Positions 16,398 to 25,565 of a stretch of DNA of 40,008 bases are shown here, in pieces. Source of the stretch: Megasphaera sp. (GTDB lineage Bacteria; Bacillota; Negativicutes; Veillonellales; Megasphaeraceae); NCBI GenBank assembly GCA_022641375.1, contig JALCDF010000011.1, positions 1 through 40,008 on the forward strand. The letters are read 5' to 3'. Position 1 is the stretch's first letter, and each line of letters starts with the position of its first letter. A program made the position numbers and the translations under genes. The notes under the pieces were generated by a model. That model was not told where the DNA came from and ran no database searches. It saw only the letters and a list, made by a program, of their open reading frames with translations.

Positions 16398-16431
16398 GGA
16401 ATTCACTCCTTTCTATAGGAAACTTAATTTA

Positions 16432-16974
16432 TTATTTCTTTGTGCCAGCTTTACCGGCTTTACGACGGACATGTTCGCCAACATAACGAATACCTTTTCC
16501 CTTATACGGTTCAGGCAGACGATAGCCACGGATTTTCGCAGCGAATTCGCCAACATGTTCATTATTTGCTCCAGAAACAACAATCTGTGTTGCACTCGGG
16601 CATTCAATTGTGATACCTTCTGGGGCATCCAATTCGAGGGGATGAGAGAAGCCAAGAGTCAAGGCAAGTTTTTTGCCTTTCATCTGTGCTCTGTAACCAA
16701 CACCCACGATTTCTAATTCTTTCTTAAAGCCCGTCGATACACCGGTTACCATGTTGGCAATCAGGGCACGCGTCAAGCCGTGCAACGAACGATGTTCTTT
16801 TTCATCAGACGGACGTTCAACAGTAATAACGTTATCTGCAATTGTTACCTTCATATCCGGGTGGAGTGTACGAGTAAGTTCGCCCTTCGGGCCTTTAACC
16901 TTGATGATTTGGCCATCGAGCTTTACGTCTACGCCTGCCGGGATATCAATAGGCATTCTACCAATACGTGACAT
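16432..16974 (-). CDS. rplF: 50S ribosomal protein L6
   Basis: A 180-residue protein with two repeated domains at the base of the L7/L12 stalk. Landmarks are [32 protein letters not shown] and the C-terminal [18 protein letters not shown]. It lies between rpsH and rplR in the conserved spc order, with an 17-base gap to the former. Confidence 0.98.
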   Translation of the reverse strand: MSRIGRMPIDIPAGVDVKLDGQIIKVKGPKGELTRTLHPDMKVTIADNVITVERPSDEKEHRSLHGLTRALIANMVTGVSTGFKKELEIVGVGYRAQMKGKKLALTLGFSHPLELDAPEGITIECPSATQIVVSGANNEHVGEFAAKIRGYRLPEPYKGKGIRYVGEHVRRKAGKAGTKK

Positions 16975-16991
16975 ATTGACACCTCCAAATT

Positions 16992-17384
16992 CTACCAGAC
17001 GTAAGCGATAACTTCGCCGCCCAAACCGAGTTTACGAGCTTTTTTGTCGCTCATAACACCTTTAGACGTAGAAATTACTGCAATCCCCAAACCACCGAGA
17101 ACTCGCGGAAGTTCTTCTTTACCAGCGTATACACGCAGGCCCGGTTTGGAAATTCTTTTGATGCCGGTAATAACTTTTTCTTTGTTAGACCCATATTTTA
17201 ACGTAACTTTCAGCATTTTGCCTTCATTTACGGTTTCATAATTTTTCACGAAGCCTTCTTCTTTAAGGATGTCGAGCACAGCGGCTTTCATCGTCGAAGC
17301 AGGCATTTCTACTTTATCGTGATATGCCGAATTGGCATTGCGGATACGTGTAAGCATATCAGCAATCGGATCGGTCATTGCCAT
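16992..17384 (-). CDS. rpsH: 30S ribosomal protein S8
   Basis: A 130-residue rRNA-binding protein of the small-subunit body, and in E. coli the repressor of the spc operon. It begins [18 protein letters not shown] and ends with the signature [24 protein letters not shown] lies ten bases before the first ATG. I cannot see the S8 target hairpin of enteric bacteria near rplE, so that control should not be assumed here. Confidence 0.98.
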   Translation of the reverse strand: MAMTDPIADMLTRIRNANSAYHDKVEMPASTMKAAVLDILKEEGFVKNYETVNEGKMLKVTLKYGSNKEKVITGIKRISKPGLRVYAGKEELPRVLGGLGIAVISTSKGVMSDKKARKLGLGGEVIAYVW

Positions 17385-17413
17385 AATCTAAAAACCTCCC
17401 TCCATATAATACG

Positions 17414-17683
17414 TTACCAACTGGCTTTTTTTACGCCAGGAATTTGTCCCTTATATGCCAATTCACGGAACGTGATACGGCTGACGCCGAATTTACGCAT
17501 ATATCCGTGAGGACGACCGGTTACTTTGCAACGATTATGCAAACGTACCGGAGAAGCATTGGCCGGCAACTGAGAAAGTGCTTCATAGTCGCCTTTTGCT
17601 TTTAATTCAGCGCGGAGCTTGGCATAGTGGGCAACCATTTTTTCACGTTTCTTTTCACGTTCAAGCATAGACTTCTTTGCCAT
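17414..17683 (-). CDS. rpsN: 30S ribosomal protein S14, zinc-independent long form
   Basis: An 89-residue S14 of the C-minus type: it begins [20 protein letters not shown], has [20 protein letters not shown], and ends GVKKASW. The CxxC...CxxC zinc ribbon of the 61-residue form is missing; only one Cys is present. Many Firmicutes keep the short zinc form at this position. A second, zinc-type copy may exist elsewhere; it is not in the window. The place between rplE and rpsH is conserved. Confidence 0.97.
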   Translation of the reverse strand: MAKKSMLEREKKREKMVAHYAKLRAELKAKGDYEALSQLPANASPVRLHNRCKVTGRPHGYMRKFGVSRITFRELAYKGQIPGVKKASW

Positions 17684-17700
17684 GTATGTAATCCTCCTAA

Positions 17701-18240
17701 TTATTTTTCAAAAGGCATGCCCATCAACGTCAGCATGTCACGGCCTTCTTCATCCGTCGCAGCTGTCGTTACAATGGTAATATCCATGCCGCGGGCTTTG
17801 TCTATTTTATCATATTCGATTTCCGGGAAGATGAGCTGTTCTTTCAAGCCCAACGTATAGTTGCCACGGCCATCAAACCCAGTAGCACTTACACCGTGAA
17901 AATCACGGACACGCGGCAATGCCAGGTTCATCAATTTATCAAGAAATTCATACATGCGTTCTGCACGCAATGTAACTTTGCAACCGAGGTTCATGCCTTC
18001 ACGGATTTTGAACGCTGCAATGGATTTCTTTGCTTTGGTAATGATCGGTTTCTGTCCGGAAATGATAGTCATATCATTTACAGCAGCATCCAATGCTTTA
18101 GCATTGGTAACAGCTTCCCCGACAGCCATGTTAATGACAACTTTTGTTACCTTCGGAATCTGCATAACATTTTTATAATTATATTTTTCCTGTAAGCCTT
18201 TGACGACTTCAGAAGTATATTTGTCTTTTAATCTGGACAC
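17701..18240 (-). CDS. rplE: 50S ribosomal protein L5
   Basis: A 5S rRNA-binding protein of the central protuberance, 179 residues. Landmarks are [49 protein letters not shown] and the end MGMPFEK. The start is the GTG at 18240, eight bases after GGAGG; the TTG at 18246 is only three bases from that site. The chosen N-terminus also matches the usual family start. Confidence 0.97.
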   Translation of the reverse strand: MSRLKDKYTSEVVKGLQEKYNYKNVMQIPKVTKVVINMAVGEAVTNAKALDAAVNDMTIISGQKPIITKAKKSIAAFKIREGMNLGCKVTLRAERMYEFLDKLMNLALPRVRDFHGVSATGFDGRGNYTLGLKEQLIFPEIEYDKIDKARGMDITIVTTAATDEEGRDMLTLMGMPFEK

Positions 18241-18261
18241 TCTCAAGGCCCTCCCTTCTTA

Positions 18262-18579
18262 TTAGATAGCTTTACCGCTCTTGACGGCTGTGCGGATTTT
18301 CGTACCATCAGCCTGCTGTACCATTTTGACACGGGTCGGCTTACCACTTTCAGGATCTATGAGCATAACGTTGGAAACATGAATCGGTGCTTCTTTCGTT
18401 ACGATACCGCCTTGAGGATTGTTCTGACTCGGTTTTGTGTGGCGTTTTACCTGATTAAGGCCTTCGACGACGACACGGTCTTCTTTCGGGAATGTAGCAA
18501 TGATTTTGCCTTTCTTTCCTTTTTCCTTACCGGCAATAACGATTACTGTATCACCCTTTTTAACGTGCATTTTACCCAT
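18262..18579 (-). CDS. rplX: 50S ribosomal protein L24
   Basis: An early-assembly protein near the exit tunnel with a KOW domain, 105 residues: [20 protein letters not shown], then [20 protein letters not shown]. The ATG at 18579 has GGAGG eight bases upstream; the frame is open to a GTG at 18588 that overlaps the site. It lies between rplN and rplE. Confidence 0.97.
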   Translation of the reverse strand: MGKMHVKKGDTVIVIAGKEKGKKGKIIATFPKEDRVVVEGLNQVKRHTKPSQNNPQGGIVTKEAPIHVSNVMLIDPESGKPTRVKMVQQADGTKIRTAVKSGKAI

Positions 18580-18597
18580 TGAGAACACCTCCTCTGC

Positions 18598-18966
18598 TTA
18601 TAATACTTCCGGAGCCAGGGAAATAATTTTCATGAAATCTTTTTCACGCAATTCTCTGGCAACCGGCCCAAAAATACGAGTGCCTTTCGGGCTTTTATCA
18701 GTATTGATTACGACTGCTGCATTTTCGTCGAAACGAATATACGAACCGTCAGCACGACGTAATCCTTTTTTAGTGCGAACGATAACTGCTTTTATTACTT
18801 CGCCTTTCTTTACAACGCCACCGGGTGATGCATCTTTAACAGATGCAGTGATGATATCACCAATATTGCCATATTTACGATATGAACCACCCATGACCTG
18901 GATGCACAATATTTTCTTTGCACCCGTGTTATCGGCAACATTCAACACAGTTTCTTGCTGAATCAT
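18598..18966 (-). CDS. rplN: 50S ribosomal protein L14
   Basis: A 122-residue beta-barrel protein that contacts the 30S subunit. It starts [20 protein letters not shown], has [20 protein letters not shown] and the end [12 protein letters not shown]. Standard length. It is the first gene after the S17 gene and follows the conserved order. Confidence 0.98.
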   Translation of the reverse strand: MIQQETVLNVADNTGAKKILCIQVMGGSYRKYGNIGDIITASVKDASPGGVVKKGEVIKAVIVRTKKGLRRADGSYIRFDENAAVVINTDKSPKGTRIFGPVARELREKDFMKIISLAPEVL

Positions 18967-18991
18967 GGCTTAACCTCCTAAATAATAGAGC

Positions 18992-19246
18992 TTATTTTGC
19001 TTTTTCAACGATAGTCACAACTCTCCAATGTTTTTGTTTGGACAGGGGACGGGTTTCTTCAATGCGCACGATATCGCCAATATGGCATTCATTGTTTTCA
19101 TCATGTGCCTTGAATTTTACGGTAGAAATAATCGGTTTCTTGTACAGCTTATGCTGTGTTTTATATTCTACAGCAACAACGACAGTTTTATCCATCTTAT
19201 CACTGACAACTTTACCTACACGGATTTTTCGTTCATTTCTTTCCAT
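18992..19246 (-). CDS. rpsQ: 30S ribosomal protein S17
   Basis: A primary 16S rRNA-binding OB-fold protein. Core motifs are [20 protein letters not shown] and [21 protein letters not shown] take the ATG at 19246 (MERNERKIR..., 84 residues, the family length). GGAGG is 12 bases upstream, slightly far. The frame is open to 19276 through a TTG, which would add ten residues, so the start is not certain. Confidence 0.94.
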   Translation of the reverse strand: MERNERKIRVGKVVSDKMDKTVVVAVEYKTQHKLYKKPIISTVKFKAHDENNECHIGDIVRIEETRPLSKQKHWRVVTIVEKAK

Positions 19247-19288
19247 CTGTGCCTTTGACCTCCTTTTAGATTCCAAAATAATGACGAA

Positions 19289-19489
19289 TTACGCCTGCGC
19301 TTTCAGTTCTGCTTCACGCTGTACCGTTTTGATGCGAGCGATGGTCTTTTTGACTTCGCGAATACGCATTGGATTTTCTAATTGGCCGGTCGCATGTTGA
19401 AAACGGAGGTTAAACAATTCTTCTTTCAGGCTAACCACCTTTTCGTCCATTTCGGCAGCGCTCAGAGCACGGATTTCTTTAACCTTCAT
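19289..19489 (-). CDS. rpmC: 50S ribosomal protein L29
   Basis: A 66-residue two-helix protein at the exit tunnel, a docking site for nascent-chain factors. It reads [20 protein letters not shown], then [20 protein letters not shown], the L29 signature. The ATG at 19489 lies eight bases after AGGTG; the GTG codons at 19498-19501 fall inside that site. It almost touches the rplP stop codon, so translation is likely coupled. Confidence 0.96.
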   Translation of the reverse strand: MKVKEIRALSAAEMDEKVVSLKEELFNLRFQHATGQLENPMRIREVKKTIARIKTVQREAELKAQA

Positions 19490-19490
19490 T

Positions 19491-19919
19491 TTATTCACCA
19501 CCTAATAATTCGTGACCTTTAACAACAAACTTCGTCTTAATTGGCAATTTATGCCCAGCCAGACGCATAGCTTCACGAGCGATTTCTTCAGTAACGCCGC
19601 CCATTTCGAAGAGTACACGACCCGGTTTAGCGACGGCTACCCAATATTCAGGAGCGCCTTTCCCGGAACCCATACGAGTGCCGATTGGTTTAGCTGTAAC
19701 TGGTTTGTCTGGGAAGATCTTAATCCAAACTTTACCGCCACGTTTAATATAACGAGTCATAGCAATACGGGCTGCTTCGATCTGGCGGTTCGTGATCCAT
19801 GAAGGTTCAAGAGCTACCAAACCGTATTCACCATGAGCAACTTTATTACCACGATGTGCCATGCCCTTCATACGGCCACGAAACTGTTTACGATATTTAA
19901 CACGTTTTGGAATTAACAT
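19491..19919 (-). CDS. rplP: 50S ribosomal protein L16
   Basis: A 142-residue protein near the A-site tRNA elbow. It begins [19 protein letters not shown] and contains the basic loop [20 protein letters not shown]; it ends KGHELLGGE. The start codon shares one base with the rpsC stop (TAATG), a tight coupling. Normal length. Confidence 0.98.
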   Translation of the reverse strand: MLIPKRVKYRKQFRGRMKGMAHRGNKVAHGEYGLVALEPSWITNRQIEAARIAMTRYIKRGGKVWIKIFPDKPVTAKPIGTRMGSGKGAPEYWVAVAKPGRVLFEMGGVTEEIAREAMRLAGHKLPIKTKFVVKGHELLGGE

Positions 19920-20590
19920 TACGCTTCACTCCTTTCGTGTTTCTTCTGCGGAGCCTTCTTAGCTTCCGGCAAGATTTCGCCTTTGTAAATCCAGCATTTT
20001 ACGCCGATGCAACCGTAGGTTGTATGAGCTGCTGCAAAGCCGTAATCAATGTCTGCACGAAGTGTATGCAGAGGAATAGAACCATCACGAACGCTTTCGC
20101 GACGAGCGATTTCGGCACCGCCAAGACGACCAGAGCACATGATTTTGATACCTTTTGCACCCATGCGCATCGTACGGCCAATGCACTGTTTCATAGCACG
20201 ACGGAAACCAATACGGCGTTCAAGCTGGCTGGCAACATTTTCAGCTACGAGAGTAGCATCCATTTCAGCCTGTTTGATTTCAGCGATATTGACATCAACA
20301 GTCTTGGTTGTAAACCGTTTCAAAGCTTTTTTGATATCTTCGATACCTGCACCGCCACGGCCAATTACCATGCCCGGTTTAGCAGTATGGATGATTAATT
20401 TGATACGTTTTGCAGAACGTTCGATTTCAATGCGAGAAACGCCTGCAATATATAACTGTTTCTTTAAGAATTCACGGATTTTTACGTCTTCATTCAAAAG
20501 TGTTGCATAATCCTTTTCAGCATACCATGTAGCATCCCAAGGTTTTACAACGCCGACACGAAATCCATGGGCATTTACTTTTTGACCCAC
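19919..20590 (-). CDS. rpsC: 30S ribosomal protein S3
   Basis: A 223-residue protein at the mRNA entry tunnel with helicase-like action together with S4 and S5. The KH domain holds [19 protein letters not shown]. The start is [19 protein letters not shown]; the C-terminal domain ([20 protein letters not shown]) and a lysine-rich tail ([13 protein letters not shown]) follow. It overlaps rplP by one base and is preceded by rplV. Confidence 0.98.
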   Translation of the reverse strand: MGQKVNAHGFRVGVVKPWDATWYAEKDYATLLNEDVKIREFLKKQLYIAGVSRIEIERSAKRIKLIIHTAKPGMVIGRGGAGIEDIKKALKRFTTKTVDVNIAEIKQAEMDATLVAENVASQLERRIGFRRAMKQCIGRTMRMGAKGIKIMCSGRLGGAEIARRESVRDGSIPLHTLRADIDYGFAAAHTTYGCIGVKCWIYKGEILPEAKKAPQKKHERSEA

Positions 20591-20603
20591 TACGTTTCCC
20601 TCC

Positions 20604-20939
20604 TTATGCTCTTTCTTTTACGACTACAGTCACATGACTGGAATGTTTCAGGATTTTGAACGCCTGTCCACGACTACGCGGATGAATACGTTTCATCGTA
20701 GAGTCCTGGTCGACGAATATTTCAGAAACGAATAATTTATCAACATTCATATCGTTATTGTGTTCAGCATTTGCGCAAGCAGAACGCAAGCATTTTTCTA
20801 CGACACGGGAACCCACTTTAGGAGTGAATTTCAAAATAGAAAACGCTTCGCCTACATTTTTACCCCGAACCAAGTCAGCTACGATCCGGATTTTACGGGG
20901 GGCAATGCGGATATGTTTAGCAATTGCTCTTGCTTCCAT
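20604..20939 (-). CDS. rplV: 50S ribosomal protein L22
   Basis: An exit-tunnel protein of 111 residues. It begins [20 protein letters not shown], and the extended loop that lines the tunnel ends in [19 protein letters not shown]. The loop shows no deletion of the sort linked to macrolide resistance. A glutamine-glycine variant (RGQAFKI) in place of the more common RGRA is visible. Between rpsS and rpsC. Confidence 0.98.
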   Translation of the reverse strand: MEARAIAKHIRIAPRKIRIVADLVRGKNVGEAFSILKFTPKVGSRVVEKCLRSACANAEHNNDMNVDKLFVSEIFVDQDSTMKRIHPRSRGQAFKILKHSSHVTVVVKERA

Positions 20940-20954
20940 CTGTGTTTACCTCCC

Positions 20955-21260
20955 TTATGCTCCAGCTACTGGTGCTGCTCCGACCGCTCCAGTTACTTTT
21001 TCAGCTCTGGCGTGACCTTTAAATGTACGAGTAGGAGCAAATTCGCCTAATTTATGACCTACCATATCTTCAGTAATATAGACAGGTACATGTTTCCGGC
21101 CATCATGAACCGCAATAGTATGACCTACGAAACTTGGCAGGATCATAGAAGCACGGGACCAGGTTTTTATTACTTTTTTTTCATTAGCTTCGTTCATGGC
21201 ATTGATCTTTTTGAGAAGATGCGCTGCCACGAATGGGCCTTTTTTAATGGATCTGGACAC
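20955..21260 (-). CDS. rpsS: 30S ribosomal protein S19
   Basis: A small-subunit head protein, 101 residues, that contacts A-site tRNA and S13. It starts [19 protein letters not shown], has [20 protein letters not shown] and [16 protein letters not shown]. After the usual end at about residue 92 there is a short alanine- and glycine-rich tail ([11 protein letters not shown]), which is longer than in B. subtilis. Confidence 0.98.
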   Translation of the reverse strand: MSRSIKKGPFVAAHLLKKINAMNEANEKKVIKTWSRASMILPSFVGHTIAVHDGRKHVPVYITEDMVGHKLGEFAPTRTFKGHARAEKVTGAVGAAPVAGA

Positions 21261-21282
21261 TTATTTATCTCCTTTCCACAAC

Positions 21283-22110
21283 TTATTTACGTCTCTTCAC
21301 AATAAATTTATTGGAAGCTTTTTTAGATTCACGAGTCTTGACGCCATAGGCAGGTTTACCCCAAGGAGTAACCGGACGTTTACGGCCAACAGGTGCTTTG
21401 CCTTCGCCGCCGCCATGAGGATGATCACACGGATTCATGACTACACCACGGTTGCCTGGGCGGATACCCATCCAACGGGCACGGCCGGCTTTACCGATTG
21501 TAATGTTTTCATAATCAGTATTGCTGACAACCCCGATGGTTGCACGACATTTAATATGTACCTGACGCAATTCGCCAGACGGAAGACGAAGTAATGCATA
21601 ATTGCCTTCTTTTGCCATAAGCTGAGCAGATTCACCAGCAGAACGTACCATCTGTGCGCCCTTGCCGATTTTAAGTTCAACGTTATGAACGAGCGTGCCA
21701 AGAGGAATATTACCAAGAGGCAGGCAGTTACCTGTCTTGATATCAGATTCTGGTCCGCTATAAATTACATCTCCGACTTTAAGACCATTCGGAGCAATGA
21801 TATATTTCTTTTCGCCATCTGCATAGAACAGAAGAGCTATATTAGCAGAACGGTTCGGATCATATTCGATCGTTGCCACTTTTGCTGGGATATTATCTTT
21901 AATACGTTTGAAATCAATCAAACGATAACGGCGTTTATGAGCGCCGCCCTGATGACGGACAGTCATACGACCGCTATGGTTACGACCACCCTTGTTGTAT
22001 ACTGGTGCCAACAAGGATTTTTCCGGTTTAGACGCCGTAATTTCTTCAAATGTCGAAACAGTGATGAAACGGCGGCTGGCGGAAGTCGGTTTAAATGATT
22101 TAATGGCCAT
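21283..22110 (-). CDS. rplB: 50S ribosomal protein L2
   Basis: A 275-residue core protein of the large subunit, needed for subunit joining and peptidyl transfer. It begins [19 protein letters not shown] and has the conserved [20 protein letters not shown] near the peptidyl-transferase centre. The tail ([13 protein letters not shown]) is standard. Between rplW and rpsS, 22 bases before the latter. Confidence 0.98.
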   Translation of the reverse strand: MAIKSFKPTSASRRFITVSTFEEITASKPEKSLLAPVYNKGGRNHSGRMTVRHQGGAHKRRYRLIDFKRIKDNIPAKVATIEYDPNRSANIALLFYADGEKKYIIAPNGLKVGDVIYSGPESDIKTGNCLPLGNIPLGTLVHNVELKIGKGAQMVRSAGESAQLMAKEGNYALLRLPSGELRQVHIKCRATIGVVSNTDYENITIGKAGRARWMGIRPGNRGVVMNPCDHPHGGGEGKAPVGRKRPVTPWGKPAYGVKTRESKKASNKFIVKRRK

Positions 22111-22139
22111 TTTGGTGCCTCCTCCTTATTTCGTTATTC

Positions 22140-22424
22140 TTATGCGCCTTCAAAGAATTCGATGGTTTCGCCTTCTTGAAGCGTTACGATGGCTTTTTTA
22201 TAATCCGGGCGTTTACCAATGTATTTGCCCATGCGTTTAAATTTACCCATCATACGAAGTGTTGTTACGCTTTTGACTTTTACATCAAATACTTGTTCAA
22301 CAGCTTTGCGGATTTCGATTTTATTGGCATTGAGCGGCACCTTGAATGTATACTTACCATCTGACATCATCATTGTCGTTTTTTCAGTGATGACCGGTTT
22401 TAATAAAATATCATGCATATTCAT
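22140..22424 (-). CDS. rplW: 50S ribosomal protein L23
   Basis: A 94-residue exit-tunnel protein where trigger factor and SRP dock. It reads [20 protein letters not shown], then a [20 protein letters not shown] block. The start ATG shares a base with the rplD stop (TAATG), so the two are coupled. Normal length. Confidence 0.98.
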   Translation of the reverse strand: MNMHDILLKPVITEKTTMMMSDGKYTFKVPLNANKIEIRKAVEQVFDVKVKSVTTLRMMGKFKRMGKYIGKRPDYKKAIVTLQEGETIEFFEGA

Positions 22425-23047
22425 TATGCGAGCACCCCCTCAATCTTAGCTACAGCGCTCTTGGTAACAAACAATTTGGTGTAATGAAGCAAGTCGAAGA
22501 TGTTAACATTTTCACTAGCGATAGCTTTAACACCTTTTATATTACGTGCGCAACGAATAGCAACTTCATCATTATCTGTAATGAACAATACTTTTTCGCC
22601 AGCAAATTTGAAATTATTAACGATGTTAGCAATTTCTTTTGTCTTTGGTGCTGCCAAATTCATGTCATCCAGTACAAAAAGTTCATTGGTATTTATTTTA
22701 TCGCTCAAAGCAGATTTAACAGCCAGGCGTCTTGCTTTACGAGGCATTTTTTGTGCATAAGAGCGTGGATGTGGACCCCAGATAGTACCACCACCAACCC
22801 ACAATGGGCTGCGAGTACTGCCTGCACGGGCCCGGCCGGTTCCTTTTTGTTTCCAAGGTTTACGGCCGCCGCCACGAACTACTCCTCGAGTCTTCGTGGA
22901 ATGCGTACCCAAACGTGCATTGGCAAGTTGACGAAGTACCGCTTGTCTCATGACAGCTTCGTTCACTTCAACGCCAAATACGTTATCGTTCAATTCAATT
23001 TCACCGGTTTGTGCACCGGTAATATTATACGTGCTTACTTTTGGCAT
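22424..23047 (-). CDS. rplD: 50S ribosomal protein L4
   Basis: A 207-residue protein with a globular part and a long tunnel loop. The loop contains [20 protein letters not shown] and [15 protein letters not shown], wild type in appearance. In E. coli L4 represses its own S10 operon through the leader RNA; whether the folded leader upstream of rpsJ works this way is not known. Overlaps rplW by one base. Confidence 0.98.
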   Translation of the reverse strand: MPKVSTYNITGAQTGEIELNDNVFGVEVNEAVMRQAVLRQLANARLGTHSTKTRGVVRGGGRKPWKQKGTGRARAGSTRSPLWVGGGTIWGPHPRSYAQKMPRKARRLAVKSALSDKINTNELFVLDDMNLAAPKTKEIANIVNNFKFAGEKVLFITDNDEVAIRCARNIKGVKAIASENVNIFDLLHYTKLFVTKSAVAKIEGVLA

Positions 23048-23077
23048 TATATTTATCCTCCTTCCTGTTAACGACTA

Positions 23078-23716
23078 TTAGCGGGGTTTTACCGTATCGC
23101 GAATCATAACCAGACTGCCTTTGGCACCCGGGATACCACCTTTGATCAAGATCAGGTTTTTATCCATATCAACTTTCACAACGGAAAGGTGAAGAACTGT
23201 GGCCTGATTGCCGCCCATTTGTCCAGGAAGTTTTTTACCTTTGACGACTCTACCGCCGCCACCACTAACCATAGGTCCAAGAGAGCCCGGTTCACGATGA
23301 GATTTAGAACCATGAGCCATGGGGCCGCGATGAAAACCATGACGTTTGATAGTGCCAGCAAATCCTTTACCCTTGCTGGTGCCAATTACGTCGACGAGAT
23401 CGCCGCTTGCGAAAATATCAGCTGCCAGAGTTTGGCCTGCTGTATAATCCGGCGTATCAGTCAAACGAAATTCGCGAAGATACTTAACAGGTTTTACGCC
23501 TGCTTTGTCGAATTGACCCTTTACGGGCTTTGTCAAATGCTTTTCTTTGATTTCGCCATAGCCAATCTGAATGGAATTGTATCCGTCTGTATCAACTGTC
23601 TTTACACGGACAACTACATTCGGGGAAGCTTCGACGACTGTTACTGGAACAACTGTACCTTCTTCAGTGAAGATCTGAGTCATCCCTAATTTTTTACCCA
23701 AAATAGCTTTAGACAT
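23078..23716 (-). CDS. rplC: 50S ribosomal protein L3
   Basis: A 212-residue protein with a loop that reaches the peptidyl-transferase centre. It begins MSKAILGKKLGMTQIFTEEG, has KGKGFAGTIKRHGFHRGPMA and HGSKSHREPGSLG, and ends MIRDTVKPR. The central loop looks like that of pleuromutilin- and linezolid-sensitive relatives, though that is not proof. It follows rpsJ by 14 bases. Confidence 0.98.
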   Translation of the reverse strand: MSKAILGKKLGMTQIFTEEGTVVPVTVVEASPNVVVRVKTVDTDGYNSIQIGYGEIKEKHLTKPVKGQFDKAGVKPVKYLREFRLTDTPDYTAGQTLAADIFASGDLVDVIGTSKGKGFAGTIKRHGFHRGPMAHGSKSHREPGSLGPMVSGGGGRVVKGKKLPGQMGGNQATVLHLSVVKVDMDKNLILIKGGIPGAKGSLVMIRDTVKPR

Positions 23717-23730
23717 AATCGCACCTCCTC

Positions 23731-24042
23731 CTATAATTTGATTTCGATGTCTACGCCAGCCGGGAGATCTAATCTCATGAGAGCATCAACCGTTTTGCTG
23801 GATGCTTCCAAGATGTCGATCAGGCGCTTATGCGTACGCAGTTCGAACTGTTCACGAGAATCCTTGTTTACGTGAGGTGAACGCAGAATCGTGAAAATGC
23901 TCTTTTCCGTCGGCAAGGGAATCGGGCCGGATACCATTGCACCGGTACGTTTCGCCGTATCGACGATCTTCGCCGCGCTTTGATCCAGTGTCTTGTGATC
24001 ATACGCTTTAAGGCGAATTCTAATTCTTTCCTGTTTTGCCAT
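23731..24042 (-). CDS. rpsJ: 30S ribosomal protein S10 (NusE)
   Basis: A small-subunit head protein that also serves in transcription antitermination with NusB. Its 103 residues begin [20 protein letters not shown] and include the signature [13 protein letters not shown]. It is the first gene of the S10-spc-alpha operon, with AGGAGG seven bases upstream and a folded leader of about 135 bases before it. Confidence 0.98.
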   Translation of the reverse strand: MAKQERIRIRLKAYDHKTLDQSAAKIVDTAKRTGAMVSGPIPLPTEKSIFTILRSPHVNKDSREQFELRTHKRLIDILEASSKTVDALMRLDLPAGVDIEIKL

Positions 24043-24086
24043 TACTTAATTCCTCCTAACGTCCATTTCAATGAATAGACTGCTCC

Positions 24087-24174
24087 ATAGGAGTTCCCCC
24101 GTTTTCACGGGCAACATCCTATATCATAGTTAGCCGCGTCATACCAGGACAGACAGAGATATCCTGTTGTCGCG
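24087..24174 (-). promoter_or_regulatory. Folded leader of the S10 operon (two hairpins)
   Basis: On the minus strand two hairpins can be drawn between the promoter and rpsJ. The first (24174-24135) pairs an outer CGCG with CGCG and an inner CAGGA with TCCTG. The second (24122-24087) pairs ATAGGA with TCCTAT, then GTT with AAC, then CCCGT with ACGGG around a GAAA tetraloop. There is no U-run after either, so control by terminator is unlikely; translational or protein-binding control is possible. Confidence 0.55.
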
Positions 24175-24183
24175 TACTTTTCT

Positions 24184-24212
24184 ATATTACTACAAAAACA
24201 GCGCATTAGCAA
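24184..24212 (-). promoter_or_regulatory. Promoter of the S10-spc-alpha operon
   Basis: Minus strand TTGCTA (24207-24212), 17-base spacer, TAATAT (24184-24189). Each box matches 4 of 6 bases. It lies just downstream of the tuf terminator, so the operon has its own start. The leader to rpsJ is about 135 bases long. Confidence 0.6.
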
Positions 24213-24282
24213 GTATTTTCCTATATTTTTTATGATTCATTGAATGTATTTTGCATGCTATGTATGCGCGATATTCACTACA

Positions 24283-24312
24283 AAAAGCAGCCTGCATTTG
24301 CAAGCTGCTTTT
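24283..24312 (-). terminator. Terminator after tuf
   Basis: AAAAGCAGCTTGCA and TGCAGGCTGCTTTT form a 14-bp stem with one G-U pair and a two-base central loop, followed by T's on the minus strand (24282-24286). It begins 32 bases after the tuf stop codon and separates the str block from the S10 block. The A/T flanks would allow bidirectional action. Confidence 0.85.
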
Positions 24313-24344
24313 AATAGTCTATATTGTGTTATACGATAATCGTA

Positions 24345-25532
24345 TTAGCCTTCGATTTCAGATACAACACCAGCGCCTACTGTACGGCCGCCTTCGCGGA
24401 TAGCGAAACGGAGACCTGCTTCAATAGCGATTGGTATGATCAAATCGACGTCCATCTTGACGTTATCGCCAGGCATGCACATTTCAGTGCCTTCCGGTAA
24501 CTGGATTACGCCGGTTACGTCTGTCGTACGGAAATAGAACTGCGGACGATAGCCGTTGAAGAACGGTGTATGACGGCCGCCTTCATCTTTTGTCAACACA
24601 TATACCTGTGCTTTGAATTTCGTATGCGGATGAATCGTACCCGGTTTTGCCAGTACCTGACCGCGTTCTACATCTTTACGGTCAACGCCACGGAGCAATG
24701 CACCGATATTGTCGCCTGCTTCTGCAAGGTCCAAAATCTTACGGAACATTTCAACGCCCGTAACAACTGTATCGGTCGGTTTTTCTGCCAGGCCGACGAT
24801 TTCAACTGCGTCGCCTACTTTGATCGTCCCACGTTCTACACGGCCTGTTGCTACAGTGCCACGGCCGGTAATGGTGAATACGTCTTCTACAGGCATCAGG
24901 AACGGTTTATCTGTCGGGCGGTCCGGTGTCGGGATGTAGCTGTCAACAGCATCCATCAAATCGAGGATGGATTTTTCTGCGTCAGCATCGCCTTCGAGAG
25001 CTTTCAGAGCGGAACCTACGATGATAGGTACATCATCGCCAGGATAGTCATAGGAGCTCAGGAGTTCACGGACTTCCATTTCAACGAGTTCAATCAATTC
25101 CGGATCATCAACCTGGTCTGCTTTGTTGAGATATACAACAATAGCCGGTACACCAACCTGACGAGCCAGGAGGATGTGTTCACGAGTCTGCGGCATTGGG
25201 CCGTCAGCTGCGGATACAACGAGGATTGCGCCGTCCATCTGTGCAGCGCCGGTGATCATGTTCTTGACATAGTCAGCATGCCCCGGGCAGTCAACGTGTG
25301 CATAATGGCGTTTTTCTGTTTCATATTCAACGTGTGCCGTGTTGATTGTAATACCACGTTCACGTTCTTCCGGTGCTTTATCGATATCAGCATAGTCTTC
25401 GAATTTAGCGAAGCCTTTTTTAGCCAATACTTTAGTAATAGCAGCCGTTAATGTTGTTTTGCCATGGTCAACGTGACCAATGGTTCCGATGTTAACATGC
25501 GGTTTAGTTCTTTCATAATGTGCTTTTGCCAT
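24345..25532 (-). CDS. tuf: Elongation factor Tu
   Basis: A GTPase of 395 residues that delivers aminoacyl-tRNA to the ribosome. G1 is GHVDHGKT (about 19-26), followed by the G2 region [14 protein letters not shown] (G3) and NKAD (G4). Domains II and III follow with [13 protein letters not shown] and the C-terminal [15 protein letters not shown]. It is 33 bases after fusA and last in the str block. The kirromycin contact region looks normal. A second tuf copy may exist elsewhere. Confidence 0.98.
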   Translation of the reverse strand: MAKAHYERTKPHVNIGTIGHVDHGKTTLTAAITKVLAKKGFAKFEDYADIDKAPEERERGITINTAHVEYETEKRHYAHVDCPGHADYVKNMITGAAQMDGAILVVSAADGPMPQTREHILLARQVGVPAIVVYLNKADQVDDPELIELVEMEVRELLSSYDYPGDDVPIIVGSALKALEGDADAEKSILDLMDAVDSYIPTPDRPTDKPFLMPVEDVFTITGRGTVATGRVERGTIKVGDAVEIVGLAEKPTDTVVTGVEMFRKILDLAEAGDNIGALLRGVDRKDVERGQVLAKPGTIHPHTKFKAQVYVLTKDEGGRHTPFFNGYRPQFYFRTTDVTGVIQLPEGTEMCMPGDNVKMDVDLIIPIAIEAGLRFAIREGGRTVGAGVVSEIEG

Positions 25533-25565
25533 TGTAATGTTCCTCCAGTATTATTAAGTAAAATA

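Noticed and set aside
24570-25451. Open plus-strand frame of 293 codons opposite tuf
   Set aside because: Composition is that of an antisense shadow with many Cys and Phe, and no start site with a ribosome binding site was seen.
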